Notes under the pieces: model-generated
The model's database searches: none
What the model was told of the DNA's origin: nothing
Seen by the model: the letters and a program-made list of their open reading frames with translations, nothing else
From: JAAYCT01 sp964499575
GTDB lineage: Bacteria; Bacillota; Clostridia; Saccharofermentanales; Saccharofermentanaceae
NCBI GenBank assembly: GCA_964499575.1
Contig: CAZCLK010000010.1
Span: 1-52,222 of the forward strand
DNA: 52,222 nucleotides
Reading direction: 5' to 3'
Made by a program: the position numbers and the translations under genes
Shown here: positions 9,126 to 16,957 of the stretch, in pieces
How positions within the stretch are numbered: the first letter of the stretch is position 1
Layout: each line of letters opens with the position of its first letter

Positions 9126-10016
9126 CTATGGTTTTCGCTTCCAGAAACTCTCCCGCATTTTGTAAAGAAAGAGATATGTCAGCGCCGAAAGCAGGTAACC
9201 GAGGAAAAGCGTGCCCAGATAATACCGGGTCAGGTCATAGGATCTCAGATACTCGTAGGTTCGAATAAAAGCCTTCTCAACCGAGAGATTCGATATCGCC
9301 GTAAAGAACAGAAAGGCATACGAAAACCGGTTCACAAAGTAGATCATGAGGATCGTTATCGGTGCGGAGATCAATGCGGAAGTTTTTCGTGAGGATTCGG
9401 ACAACAGGAGAAAACCCCAATACGAACCGCACGTTATGATAATAGCCAGAAGGAAACGCGCGGACAGGTAACTGTGTGATTCCGGTGTCTGTACCATGAA
9501 CCCGTCCAGACTGGCGATCGAAGTGATAAACCATCCGATCATTCCGGGAACAGAGCCGAGGAAAGCGCCCAAAACACCCAATGCGATGCTCGGCTTGGCG
9601 GATTCGATTTCTATGTGGGGTATCGATTCCGGAAGTTGCTCGAGAGTAATTTTCTCGGCTTGCGAATCGGCACGTATCCCGTTATCGGATAGGAAGACAG
9701 TAATCGCGTCGATGATATCTCTGATGCGCCGGATCCAGCCCGTGTTTGACGCAACGATTACGAGGATCTCGTTTCCCTCGTACAAAATGCTGTAATTCTG
9801 ACGCGAAAAGCCGGAAGCCAGCGTCTGTTCGAGGGAGGCGCGGTCGTTGTCGGTCAAGCCCGCTACGCGAAGACGTATCAGTGCGCGCGAAAGTTGGGTC
9901 TCGACTTCGACATAAACGAAGTAATCGTTGTGTCTGCCCGCGAAGTGTGTCGACTCAATATTGCGAAGTCCCGTTGTGGCGATGATCTCATCGACAAGAG
10001 ACGAAGTCAGATTCAT
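9126..10016 (-). CDS. Unrecognised membrane protein with a cytosolic N-terminal domain
   Basis: A 296-residue protein I cannot assign. The first about 150 residues are soluble and look like an alpha/beta domain (a YFVYVEVETQ strand, Asp/Ala-rich helices). The rest holds about four hydrophobic helices (residues near 145-170, 185-205, 215-240 and 262-285) and ends in a basic KRKP tail. It stands alone, transcribed towards xylB and separated from it by the bidirectional terminator. The start follows GGGAAGGGG at reasonable spacing. Length, clean frame and membrane pattern support a real gene. Confidence 0.75.
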   Translation of the reverse strand: MNLTSSLVDEIIATTGLRNIESTHFAGRHNDYFVYVEVETQLSRALIRLRVAGLTDNDRASLEQTLASGFSRQNYSILYEGNEILVIVASNTGWIRRIRDIIDAITVFLSDNGIRADSQAEKITLEQLPESIPHIEIESAKPSIALGVLGAFLGSVPGMIGWFITSIASLDGFMVQTPESHSYLSARFLLAIIITCGSYWGFLLLSESSRKTSALISAPITILMIYFVNRFSYAFLFFTAISNLSVEKAFIRTYEYLRSYDLTRYYLGTLFLGYLLSALTYLFLYKMRESFWKRKP

Positions 10017-10262
10017 TCGTGTCCCCTTCCCGGTTAACAGGTCAAGCCAACCGCATAACTTATTTTATCAGCGGATCGGGACAAATACAATAAATTTAAC
10101 AACATACGGATTTTGATATGCAGAGAAAAAACTGCGTATACGGTCGTTCCGCGTGGATTTACGCGCCTTCGGAATTTCCGATTGATCCGTGAAACCTTGT
10201 ATCGGCTTGAGGTGCGTTAACATTTTTTTTTCAGATTCGCAACAAAAAGTAGATGAAGAAGA

Positions 10263-10667
10263 TTGAGTACGGGCTATGATGATTTTCAGAATATGCTCGA
10301 AGATTTCTTCACGGATGGCTGGCCGATTCGCAGGAGTCTTGCCGCAGACACCTTCAAGGTCGATGTGGAGGATCGCGATCAGGAATACGTAGTCGAAGCG
10401 GAACTTCCGGGAGTTGACAAGCAGGATGTATCGCTCCGGATGGAAGACAGCAGACTTACGGTTTCCGTGAAAAAGGCCGATGAGGTCGAAGAGAAGAAAA
10501 AGAACTACATCCATAAGGAACGTCGCTTTTGCTCGATGTCGAGGAGTATTTACCTTGCTGACGCGAAGTCGGAAGGGATCAAGGCAACGCTCAATGAAGG
10601 GGTTTTGTCGGTGACAATCCCGAAGAGGCAACCGGAAGAGAGCGGAAAGATGATCGACATCGATTAG
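10263..10667 (+). CDS. Hsp20 / alpha-crystallin small heat shock protein
   Basis: An ATP-independent holdase chaperone of about 134 residues, the typical bacterial size. The alpha-crystallin domain spans about residues 35-125, with AELPGVDKQDV near its start and the conserved GVLSVTIPK at its end. The frame opens just after a stop at 10254, so the start must be TTG at 10263 or ATG at 10293; the ribosome binding site is weak for either. The TTG start keeps the Phe/Asp-rich N-terminal arm common in this family. I see no CIRCE element upstream. Confidence 0.9.
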   Translation: MSTGYDDFQNMLEDFFTDGWPIRRSLAADTFKVDVEDRDQEYVVEAELPGVDKQDVSLRMEDSRLTVSVKKADEVEEKKKNYIHKERRFCSMSRSIYLADAKSEGIKATLNEGVLSVTIPKRQPEESGKMIDID

Positions 10668-10752
10668 CATAAGTATCTGAGCGATATTGCTCTTTCTGAG
10701 CAACATTGATCGAAAACCCGTGTTTTTCGACGGACATCTCAACAAGCAACTG

Positions 10753-10792
10753 CCGCACATATGAAGATCGTTTCGAAACTTCATGTGTGCGG
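10753..10792. terminator. Long hairpin between convergent genes
   Basis: CCGCACATATGAAG (10753-10766) pairs with CTTCATGTGTGCGG (10779-10792), 14 bp with one G-T pair, enclosing a small TTTCGAAA palindrome. No T-run follows, so it is not a textbook terminator; it may work on both strands or protect 3' ends. Confidence 0.45.
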
Positions 10793-10840
10793 TACAAATA
10801 TGCCCGATATTTATATCAAAAAGGCAGCAGTTGGATTCAA

Positions 10841-11509
10841 TCAGAAATGCAGGCGTCTGCGAAGTTCGCTTTTAACGGTTTTATCCCCGAAAACGCCCGT
10901 TCCGAGAAGACTCAGCGCCGAAAGCGCCGTGCAGATGATGACAAAAACGGGATTGCTCGAGATGTTAATCAAATAGAGGACAAGCGGTACAAATCCAAGA
11001 AGCGCGATTACGAATTGATACAGGAGATAGTTGCGCCAGTCCATGCGATTGATGAGGATGACGATAATAACCGCCACATCCGCCGCCGAAAAAATACTCG
11101 GTATCACGTAGTTTACGGACCATCCGCGGTACCCGACCAGATAGTCGATCAGTACGATGAATAGCGATCCGAGGAAGGACTGGACGAGAATTTTGGACGC
11201 GATGTTGATATGATTTGCGACGGAATGGGAGATAACGGCCCAAAGGTACAAGATGCCGGCCAGGGTAATCAGTGACCAGAGAAATCCGTCGTACAACAAA
11301 AAATTAATCACGAGTGAAGCGGCGCCGGCTGCAACGGACAGAAAAATCAAAAGGCGCTTCATGAAATGGTATTTTTTTATGTCAATCTCAGCGGGCGGGT
11401 AAGCGTACTGCGTCTCGGCTCCGTCGAAATCGATCAGCACCGACTTACATAAGGGGCACACCGAAGAGGGATCCGTAACATTGATTTTGCATCTAGCGCA
11501 GGTTCTCAT
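10841..11509 (-). CDS. Zinc-ribbon membrane protein (DUF6320-like)
   Basis: A 222-residue protein that begins with a zinc ribbon, CxxC at residues 4-7 (CARC) and CPLC near 18-21, followed by about six hydrophobic helices from residue 50 onward and a short basic tail. The layout resembles the DUF6320 family, from memory. Its start overlaps the end of the upstream acetyltransferase-like gene by 17 nt, so the two are translationally coupled and probably act together at the membrane. The biochemical role is unknown. Confidence 0.75.
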   Translation of the reverse strand: MRTCARCKINVTDPSSVCPLCKSVLIDFDGAETQYAYPPAEIDIKKYHFMKRLLIFLSVAAGAASLVINFLLYDGFLWSLITLAGILYLWAVISHSVANHINIASKILVQSFLGSLFIVLIDYLVGYRGWSVNYVIPSIFSAADVAVIIVILINRMDWRNYLLYQFVIALLGFVPLVLYLINISSNPVFVIICTALSALSLLGTGVFGDKTVKSELRRRLHF

Positions 11510-12791
11510 AATACGCTCCGTTCGTCTCGATCGTCAGTTGAAGACCGTCCTCCGACAATTTTCGAAAAAACGCGCGCTGGAGGTACGTGTCGCGCAGTAA
11601 AGAAGTAAATGTGATGTACAGGTCTCTCTCGTAAGAAGTAACGGAACATTTGACCTTTTCGGAGCTTGTGGCGCCCATCAGAAGACCCACCCCCGCGATG
11701 TACGGCATGTACCGGTCGGGGACCTTGAAACGGCCGATGTTCGACAGTGTAATGGTGTTGGCCTTAGCGGAGCGAAGATAACTGATCTTCAAAAAAATAT
11801 TCTTGATCAGAAGCGGGATGAAGCGAACATAAAGCTTCTTTTCAAAGGATACGTTGTACGCTATTTTGGAGGCGAAATATTCCGGGGTCAGCAGCTCGTC
11901 AAATCGATTCTCGACAAACGTCAGGATCTCCTCGAAAGAGTGATCGTCCCGCTCAGCACGGAAGGGGATGCCGATGACCGAAAAAAAGTTCATTGTTGAC
12001 GTCGAATTGAAGTAGGGGCGGAGGTTGACCGGGACGGAGACGCTGATCGGCCTTTTGTGCGGTTGTCCGTTCAGATACTCACGATAGATACTCCAAATCA
12101 TGACGGCAGTCAGGTACTGGGTGATCGTGACGCCCTTGCTTCTGCACATGGCGACCAATTCTTTGATCGAGACCTTGCCGATGATGATGCCTTTATCGAA
12201 AATCGGCAGTTTCTCGCCTTTCAGCTCAAAAGCACGCTCCGTGCTGTACGGTTTGGGATCCTTGTCCAGACAGTTCTTGATGTAGCTGTCCTCGATGTCC
12301 GAAAACACATCGACCACAGGCTGGTCCGGAATCGGCTCGCCCTGCTTTTCGAAAAGCAGGAGATCAATGTAGCGGCAGACCAGTTCCTTGAGAAAATTCG
12401 AAGCGCCCGCTCCGTCGGTTAAAACGTGGAACATCTCGAGATTGATCCGCTCACGGAAGTATGTGACCCGAAAAAGATAATGATTGTTTTGAGCCGGAAG
12501 AAAATACGAGCACGGGTTCGGCATTTCTGCGGATACCGTACAAGGCCGGTCATTCGCCTCGAAATAGTACCAGAAAAAACCGTGCCGCAGGCGAACCTTA
12601 ATACTGCCGAATCGCGGGAGCGTCTCGTCGAGCGCGCGTTGTAAAAGCTCCGGGCGGATATCTTCAACAAGGCTTGCGCTGAGTCGGTAAACACTGCTGT
12701 AACTTCGGTTCGCCACAACGGGGAAAATGTTGGCCGTGTTATCCAGTCGGTGCCATTTTGCCTCGGGGTTGATCTTGATGATAGCCCTCAC
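11493..12791 (-). CDS. Condensation / alcohol-acetyltransferase-fold protein
   Basis: A 432-residue protein of the CoA-dependent acyltransferase superfamily (fold shared by NRPS condensation domains, alcohol acetyltransferases and PapA). The catalytic HxxxDG motif is present as HVLTDG near residue 125, and the second half has the matching PVNLRPYF and TLSNIGRF elements. Catalytic His and Asp are intact, so it should transfer an acyl group to an alcohol or amine; the substrate cannot be read from sequence. It overlaps the zinc-ribbon membrane protein by 17 nt, which suggests an acyl transfer at the membrane. There is no carrier protein or NRPS nearby. Confidence 0.8.
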   Translation of the reverse strand: MRAIIKINPEAKWHRLDNTANIFPVVANRSYSSVYRLSASLVEDIRPELLQRALDETLPRFGSIKVRLRHGFFWYYFEANDRPCTVSAEMPNPCSYFLPAQNNHYLFRVTYFRERINLEMFHVLTDGAGASNFLKELVCRYIDLLLFEKQGEPIPDQPVVDVFSDIEDSYIKNCLDKDPKPYSTERAFELKGEKLPIFDKGIIIGKVSIKELVAMCRSKGVTITQYLTAVMIWSIYREYLNGQPHKRPISVSVPVNLRPYFNSTSTMNFFSVIGIPFRAERDDHSFEEILTFVENRFDELLTPEYFASKIAYNVSFEKKLYVRFIPLLIKNIFLKISYLRSAKANTITLSNIGRFKVPDRYMPYIAGVGLLMGATSSEKVKCSVTSYERDLYITFTSLLRDTYLQRAFFRKLSEDGLQLTIETNGAYYENLR

Positions 12792-12845
12792 ACGCCCTTT
12801 CGTTCGAATGTTCTAATTATGCAACATATGAAGGCGAATTCCAAC

Positions 12846-12854
12846 TGTTATAAT
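12846..12854 (+). promoter_or_regulatory. Extended -10 promoter of the NagZ-type gene
   Basis: TGTTATAAT combines a TGn extension with a perfect -10 box, 36 nt before the start codon. No good -35 box is visible. Confidence 0.45.
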
Positions 12855-12890
12855 GAAGTCGAAGTCTAATGGACCGGGGGTAATTCATCG

Positions 12891-14147
12891 ATGCGGGCAG
12901 TTCTTCTCCATACTCGAAAAGTCCTTTGTGCGCTTCTGATCCTTGCCATGCTCGAGGGCTCGGCCTGCCGCATCCGAAATCCCGGTCCGACGGCTATTGC
13001 GGGCGGAGAATCGGATCACACCGCCGCATCGGGGACGCTTCAGATGCGGCCTTCGGATCCGCCGACCGCTCCGGAAACATCGACGGAGCCAAGCGAAACG
13101 CAGATGATCATGACGGAAACGCTTCCTCCGGCCGACGATGCCCGGGTCCTTGCGGGGACACTCCTAAGCGAAATGACACTCGAGCAGAAGGTCGGGCAGA
13201 TGTTTTTTGCTTCGTGGGTCAGCGGGGATGTCGTCGAGGCAATCGCAAAGTGGCATTTCGGCGGTATTGTACTGTTCGCGCCCGACTTTGAACATTCCGA
13301 TCCGTCGGCGATTGCGGAAACGATTCGAACCTATCAATCCGCGTCGGCATTTCCGATGCTGATCGGAGTCGACGAGGAGGGCGGAACGGTGGTCCGCATA
13401 AGCCGGTTCGCGCAATTCCGGGACGCGAAGTATCAATCGCCGCAGGAGGTTTTCGGGCAGGGCGGCATGGAAGCAATCCGCGCCGACACGGTCGAAAAGG
13501 CACGCTTCCTGACAGATCTCGGTATCAACGTGAATCTGGCTCCGGTCTGCGACGTCAGTACGGATTCGGCCGATTTTATCTATGCGCGGAGTTTCGGGCG
13601 GGGAGCAGAGGAGACGGCGGAATATGTGACCGCGGTCGTTGAGGAGATGGGTCGCGCCGGTATCGGATCCGCGCTCAAACATTTTCCGGGTTACGGAAAC
13701 AACGTCGATACGCACACCGGGATCGCAACGGACAGTCGGAGCCTTGAAAGCTTCTATTTATCCGATTTTCTTCCTTTTGAAGCGGGGATCGCCGCAGGCG
13801 CCGACTCGGTGATGGTTTCTCACAACATCGTTTACAGTATGGATGATCAACTCCCGGCATCCCTTTCGCCGAATGTGCACCGGATCCTTCGGGAGGATCT
13901 CGGATTTGCCGGCGTCATCATGACCGATGACCTGTCAATGGACGCGATCAAAGACTATACCGGAGACCGGGAGGCCGCGGTCCTTGCCGTACTAGCCGGT
14001 AATGACATGATCATCGGGTCGGCCTACGCGGATCAAATCCCGGCGGTCATCGCCGCGGTGCAAAGCGGAGAGATCGATGAATCCCGGATCGATGATGCGG
14101 TCATCAGGATCCTAATGTGGAAAATCAGTCTCGGCCTGATCGAATAA
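12891..14147 (+). CDS. nagZ: NagZ-type GH3 beta-N-acetylhexosaminidase, secreted
   Basis: A 418-residue GH3 enzyme expected to remove N-acetylglucosamine from muropeptides. The N-terminal 22 residues form a signal peptide ending in GSAC, an imperfect lipobox, followed by a Thr/Pro-rich linker to about residue 80; the protein is therefore probably anchored outside the cell, as in Gram-positives. The catalytic domain carries the NagZ-specific KHFPGYGNNVDTHTG, whose Asp-His dyad acts as general acid/base, and the nucleophile Asp in VIMTDDLSMDAI. It lacks the extra C-terminal domains of glucosidases such as the one at 3837. It is convergent with the larA-like gene. Confidence 0.92.
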   Translation: MRAVLLHTRKVLCALLILAMLEGSACRIRNPGPTAIAGGESDHTAASGTLQMRPSDPPTAPETSTEPSETQMIMTETLPPADDARVLAGTLLSEMTLEQKVGQMFFASWVSGDVVEAIAKWHFGGIVLFAPDFEHSDPSAIAETIRTYQSASAFPMLIGVDEEGGTVVRISRFAQFRDAKYQSPQEVFGQGGMEAIRADTVEKARFLTDLGINVNLAPVCDVSTDSADFIYARSFGRGAEETAEYVTAVVEEMGRAGIGSALKHFPGYGNNVDTHTGIATDSRSLESFYLSDFLPFEAGIAAGADSVMVSHNIVYSMDDQLPASLSPNVHRILREDLGFAGVIMTDDLSMDAIKDYTGDREAAVLAVLAGNDMIIGSAYADQIPAVIAAVQSGEIDESRIDDAVIRILMWKISLGLIE

Positions 14148-14213
14148 TCGAAAAGCCCCGCGTCTTCCCGGCTTGAAGTTCGTTTTATCGGATCGTACAA
14201 AGCACGATGTCCT

Positions 14214-15464
14214 CTATTCCGCGCATTTCGGAAGAGTCGAGCCTCCGTAGGGCATCAGAATGACGCTTGCGTCGCTTCCCGCTTCCGCGAAGGCCGCGTC
14301 AAATGCCTCCTGAGCGCCCGTGAAGGGCTCCAGAAAGATCGATCGGACGAAGTCCGGGTCGAGATCCGAGACGAGAAAGATTCGCGCCTTCTCCAAGACC
14401 ATGGCGATCGCGGCGGCTTTGTGTCCGCCCAGGACAAAATCGCGGCGGATGTGTTCGATCATATCTTTGCTTTTCGCGTGTCCGGTCATCCATTCCTCGA
14501 AGTGCTTTTCGCCGAGTCCCTCCGAACACGACGCGAGCCAGACGATGATGCCGCCGTCACGAACCGCGTGTCGCGCGTTGTCCAAGGCCTTTTGCGCCTG
14601 GTACATATTGATGTCCTTCGGGAAACCGCCGGGCGAAACGATCACGATATCCGCTTTTCGCGGAAGACATATCTTATAGAACGAATCGAGAAAAGAACAG
14701 CCCGCACGGTGCGCCGCGACCGGGTGACCGGCAAAGGAACGGATGATTTCCTTCTTCTCGTTGAGTACGACGTTTACGATGAAATCGATGCCGCAGATCC
14801 GGCCGGCTTCCTCGATGTCCTCGCGGACCGGATTGCCTTCGAGGCGCCCTGCGGCGGCTTCGGGGCGAACCATCGCGCTGTGATTGTTCTGGATCGCGTC
14901 ACGGGTGGATACGCCGGGCATGATCGCCTTGGCGCCTCCGCTATAGCCGGCAAAGTAGTGAAACTCGATATTTCCGAGGCAAATCCGCCGATTCGCTTCC
15001 GCGACGGGGCGGAAGATATCGACCGGGGTTCCCGAGCCGGTTACACCCATGCGAACGCAGTCGTCGGGGTCCGAGTCCATACAGCGGATCCGGTCATAAA
15101 CCGCGTCTCCGACCAGCGCGCGCTTCCTGTCCTCGCTGTGCCCCTCGTGACTGCCGAGGCCGAAAACGATGATGATATCCTCGTCGGGGATTTCCGCGGC
15201 TGAAAGTTCATCAAGGACCGCGGGGAGGATCTTATAGCCCGGCAGGGGCCGGGTAATGTCACTCGTGATAATCGCGATCTTTTCGCCCGGACGGACGATA
15301 TCGCGAAGAGGCCTGCTATCGATCGGATGGCGAAGAGAACGGACCACCTCGTCGACGCCGGTCAATTCGAGCGCGACTTCATTGGGGGTAAGGACCGACA
15401 TCACGTTTTCCTCGTTGATGTCGATGTCGATCGTTTGTTTTCCGTATCCGAATGCATATTTCAT
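14214..15464 (-). CDS. larA: LarA-family nickel-pincer racemase/epimerase
   Basis: A 416-residue protein of the lactate racemase family, which uses a nickel-pincer nucleotide to interconvert stereoisomers of 2-hydroxyacids. The key residues all appear: SDITRP around residue 69, catalytic His106 (GLGSHEGH) and His169 (IEFHYFAGYSGG), Lys179 for covalent attachment of the cofactor (GGAKAIMPG) and nickel ligand His195 (NNHSAM). The usual maturation genes larB, larC and larE are not in this window. The family includes malate and other hydroxyacid racemases, so lactate is not assured. The start codon follows GGAGACGGCGCGCC. Confidence 0.88.
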   Translation of the reverse strand: MKYAFGYGKQTIDIDINEENVMSVLTPNEVALELTGVDEVVRSLRHPIDSRPLRDIVRPGEKIAIITSDITRPLPGYKILPAVLDELSAAEIPDEDIIIVFGLGSHEGHSEDRKRALVGDAVYDRIRCMDSDPDDCVRMGVTGSGTPVDIFRPVAEANRRICLGNIEFHYFAGYSGGAKAIMPGVSTRDAIQNNHSAMVRPEAAAGRLEGNPVREDIEEAGRICGIDFIVNVVLNEKKEIIRSFAGHPVAAHRAGCSFLDSFYKICLPRKADIVIVSPGGFPKDINMYQAQKALDNARHAVRDGGIIVWLASCSEGLGEKHFEEWMTGHAKSKDMIEHIRRDFVLGGHKAAAIAMVLEKARIFLVSDLDPDFVRSIFLEPFTGAQEAFDAAFAEAGSDASVILMPYGGSTLPKCAE

Positions 15465-15503
15465 GGCGCGCCGTCTCCTTCGACCTTGGTTTAGTCATCC
15501 GTC

Positions 15504-15512
15504 ATTATATCA
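15504..15512 (-). promoter_or_regulatory. Extended -10 promoter of the larA-like gene
   Basis: On the minus strand TGATATAAT gives a TGn-extended perfect -10 box, about 40 nt upstream of the start codon. Confidence 0.45.
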
Positions 15513-15555
15513 TGACCCGACCCTTCAAAAAATCCGGCGCGCCGGCGCTTTTCGA

Positions 15556-16824
15556 TCATTCCAAATTTGCCGTGATCCCCGTAAAGAGTATCGTGCCGTC
15601 GGTCATGTCGTAAATCGCGAAAAGGAACGGGCGGTCGGCATTGAACCGGATCGTTTTCCGTTCCGGTTCTTCGGCGGATTTTGCGTTCATGATCACCGCG
15701 GTGACTGCGGCGGCTTCCGCGCCTTTTTCGTCGACGCGTATGTATGTCTTGTGGACGATGTCCTCGACATAGAGGTCGTCCCGGTCATTTTCGAGCATAT
15801 CACTGAACTGAGCGGCATTTGTGAAGGCCTCGGCCATACCCAAATGCTTCATGGTTTCGACCATGGATATCCCGTAATCAAATTCGAATTTCGGAAGGCT
15901 GACGCGAACATTGGAGTCGGCCGCCTTGGCGACTGCAGATTCGAAGCCGATCACGGAAAGTTCCTCTATTACTTCTTCGGGAGAGGAATCTTCATTCGGC
16001 AGGATAAAGGACATCGCGAAAGGACCGCTTTTTTTGTCGTCTCCGCGGAACGGCAAGATGATCAACTGAAACGTCTCCCCCTCATAGTATCGGATATCCA
16101 TATTCGCGTGCATGAAGGGAACGACCCGGTTACCGCTCTTTCCGTGAAAAACGTCGTCGTGAGTGGAGTTTGCCTCAAACGGCATCACCCATTCCCCCAG
16201 AAAATACAGAGCGTTGACCAGGACCAGGCGAGTCATGTCGGATAACTCATCATTTAGTATTTTCTCGATTTTTCCGTGGGTCTTGGTTTTTGCCCAGTTG
16301 TTTATGTCTGTGGTCGCGCCCGCGGTGTCCTTTATGTAATCCACTGTGAACAGATCAGCCATAAAGTCCTCCGAGCAAATATCCAGGTAGTCTTCCGAAA
16401 AACCGTACTCGTCCTGAAGCCATAGCGAGTTGGCCGCTTCCATTCCGTTTCCGTTGATCCGCCACATCAGCTGACCGGCCGAAGAGACCAATTCTTCATC
16501 GGAAAGACCGTCCATGCGAAGCGCAGAGATCATCTCTTCTTTCGTCCGGCCGGTCGCGCCCATGGCGGTCATCATAAGAGCCAGTTGAAGACTTGCCGGT
16601 GAAACGGCGATATTGTCGCCGGTGTAAAGGTCCGACAAGACATCAAAGCCATACCGGTTGACACCGGCGGTGAAGGTGCAGCCGAACGGAGTAATCTCCT
16701 TGGGACTCAACTTGGCCTCGTAAGACTTGGTGACGGATCTTCTGTGATCGGAACAGCCGTACAGAGATACCAGAAAAGTGAGCGACAGGACAATGGATAC
16801 GATCGTTTTCAGCGGTTTATTCAT
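15556..16824 (-). CDS. Lipoprotein serpin A (predicted P1 Lys)
   Basis: A 422-residue protein with a lipoprotein signal peptide (lipobox LYGC) followed by a full serpin domain, so a surface-anchored protease inhibitor. Family marks are NALYFLGEW, the breach and shutter region sequences and the C-terminal RPFLFAIYD. The reactive-centre hinge EKGAEAAAVTAV has the small residues needed for loop insertion, so it should be inhibitory. Counting 17 residues from the P17 Glu puts Lys at P1 and Ser at P1', which suggests trypsin-like targets. I chose the ATG at 16824, preceded by AGGAG; an upstream ATG at 16857 would spoil the signal peptide. It lies downstream of its paralogue, with a terminator between them. 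Confidence 0.93.
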   Translation of the reverse strand: MNKPLKTIVSIVLSLTFLVSLYGCSDHRRSVTKSYEAKLSPKEITPFGCTFTAGVNRYGFDVLSDLYTGDNIAVSPASLQLALMMTAMGATGRTKEEMISALRMDGLSDEELVSSAGQLMWRINGNGMEAANSLWLQDEYGFSEDYLDICSEDFMADLFTVDYIKDTAGATTDINNWAKTKTHGKIEKILNDELSDMTRLVLVNALYFLGEWVMPFEANSTHDDVFHGKSGNRVVPFMHANMDIRYYEGETFQLIILPFRGDDKKSGPFAMSFILPNEDSSPEEVIEELSVIGFESAVAKAADSNVRVSLPKFEFDYGISMVETMKHLGMAEAFTNAAQFSDMLENDRDDLYVEDIVHKTYIRVDEKGAEAAAVTAVIMNAKSAEEPERKTIRFNADRPFLFAIYDMTDGTILFTGITANLE

Positions 16825-16885
16825 AGTACCGGAGACTCCTTTCACGAGCGGCGGCAATCGCCGGATCGCCCTTTCTGAAAAATAG

Positions 16886-16925
16886 ACGAGTCTGCGGCTC
16901 CATCCGTTGCAAACCGCAGACTCGT
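16886..16925 (-). terminator. Intrinsic terminator behind serpin B
   Basis: ACGAGTCTGCGG and CCGCAGACTCGT form a perfect 12-bp stem with a 16-nt loop. On the minus strand CTATTTTT follows, so transcription of serpin B can end here before serpin A. Confidence 0.7.
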
Positions 16926-16957
16926 TTGATTATTTTTTCGCGAAAAGCGCTTTCAGG

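Noticed and set aside
10017..10262. A CIRCE or CtsR heat-shock operator upstream of hsp20
   Set aside because: Neither the TTAGCACTC-N9-GAGTGCTAA repeat nor the CtsR heptamer pair is present.
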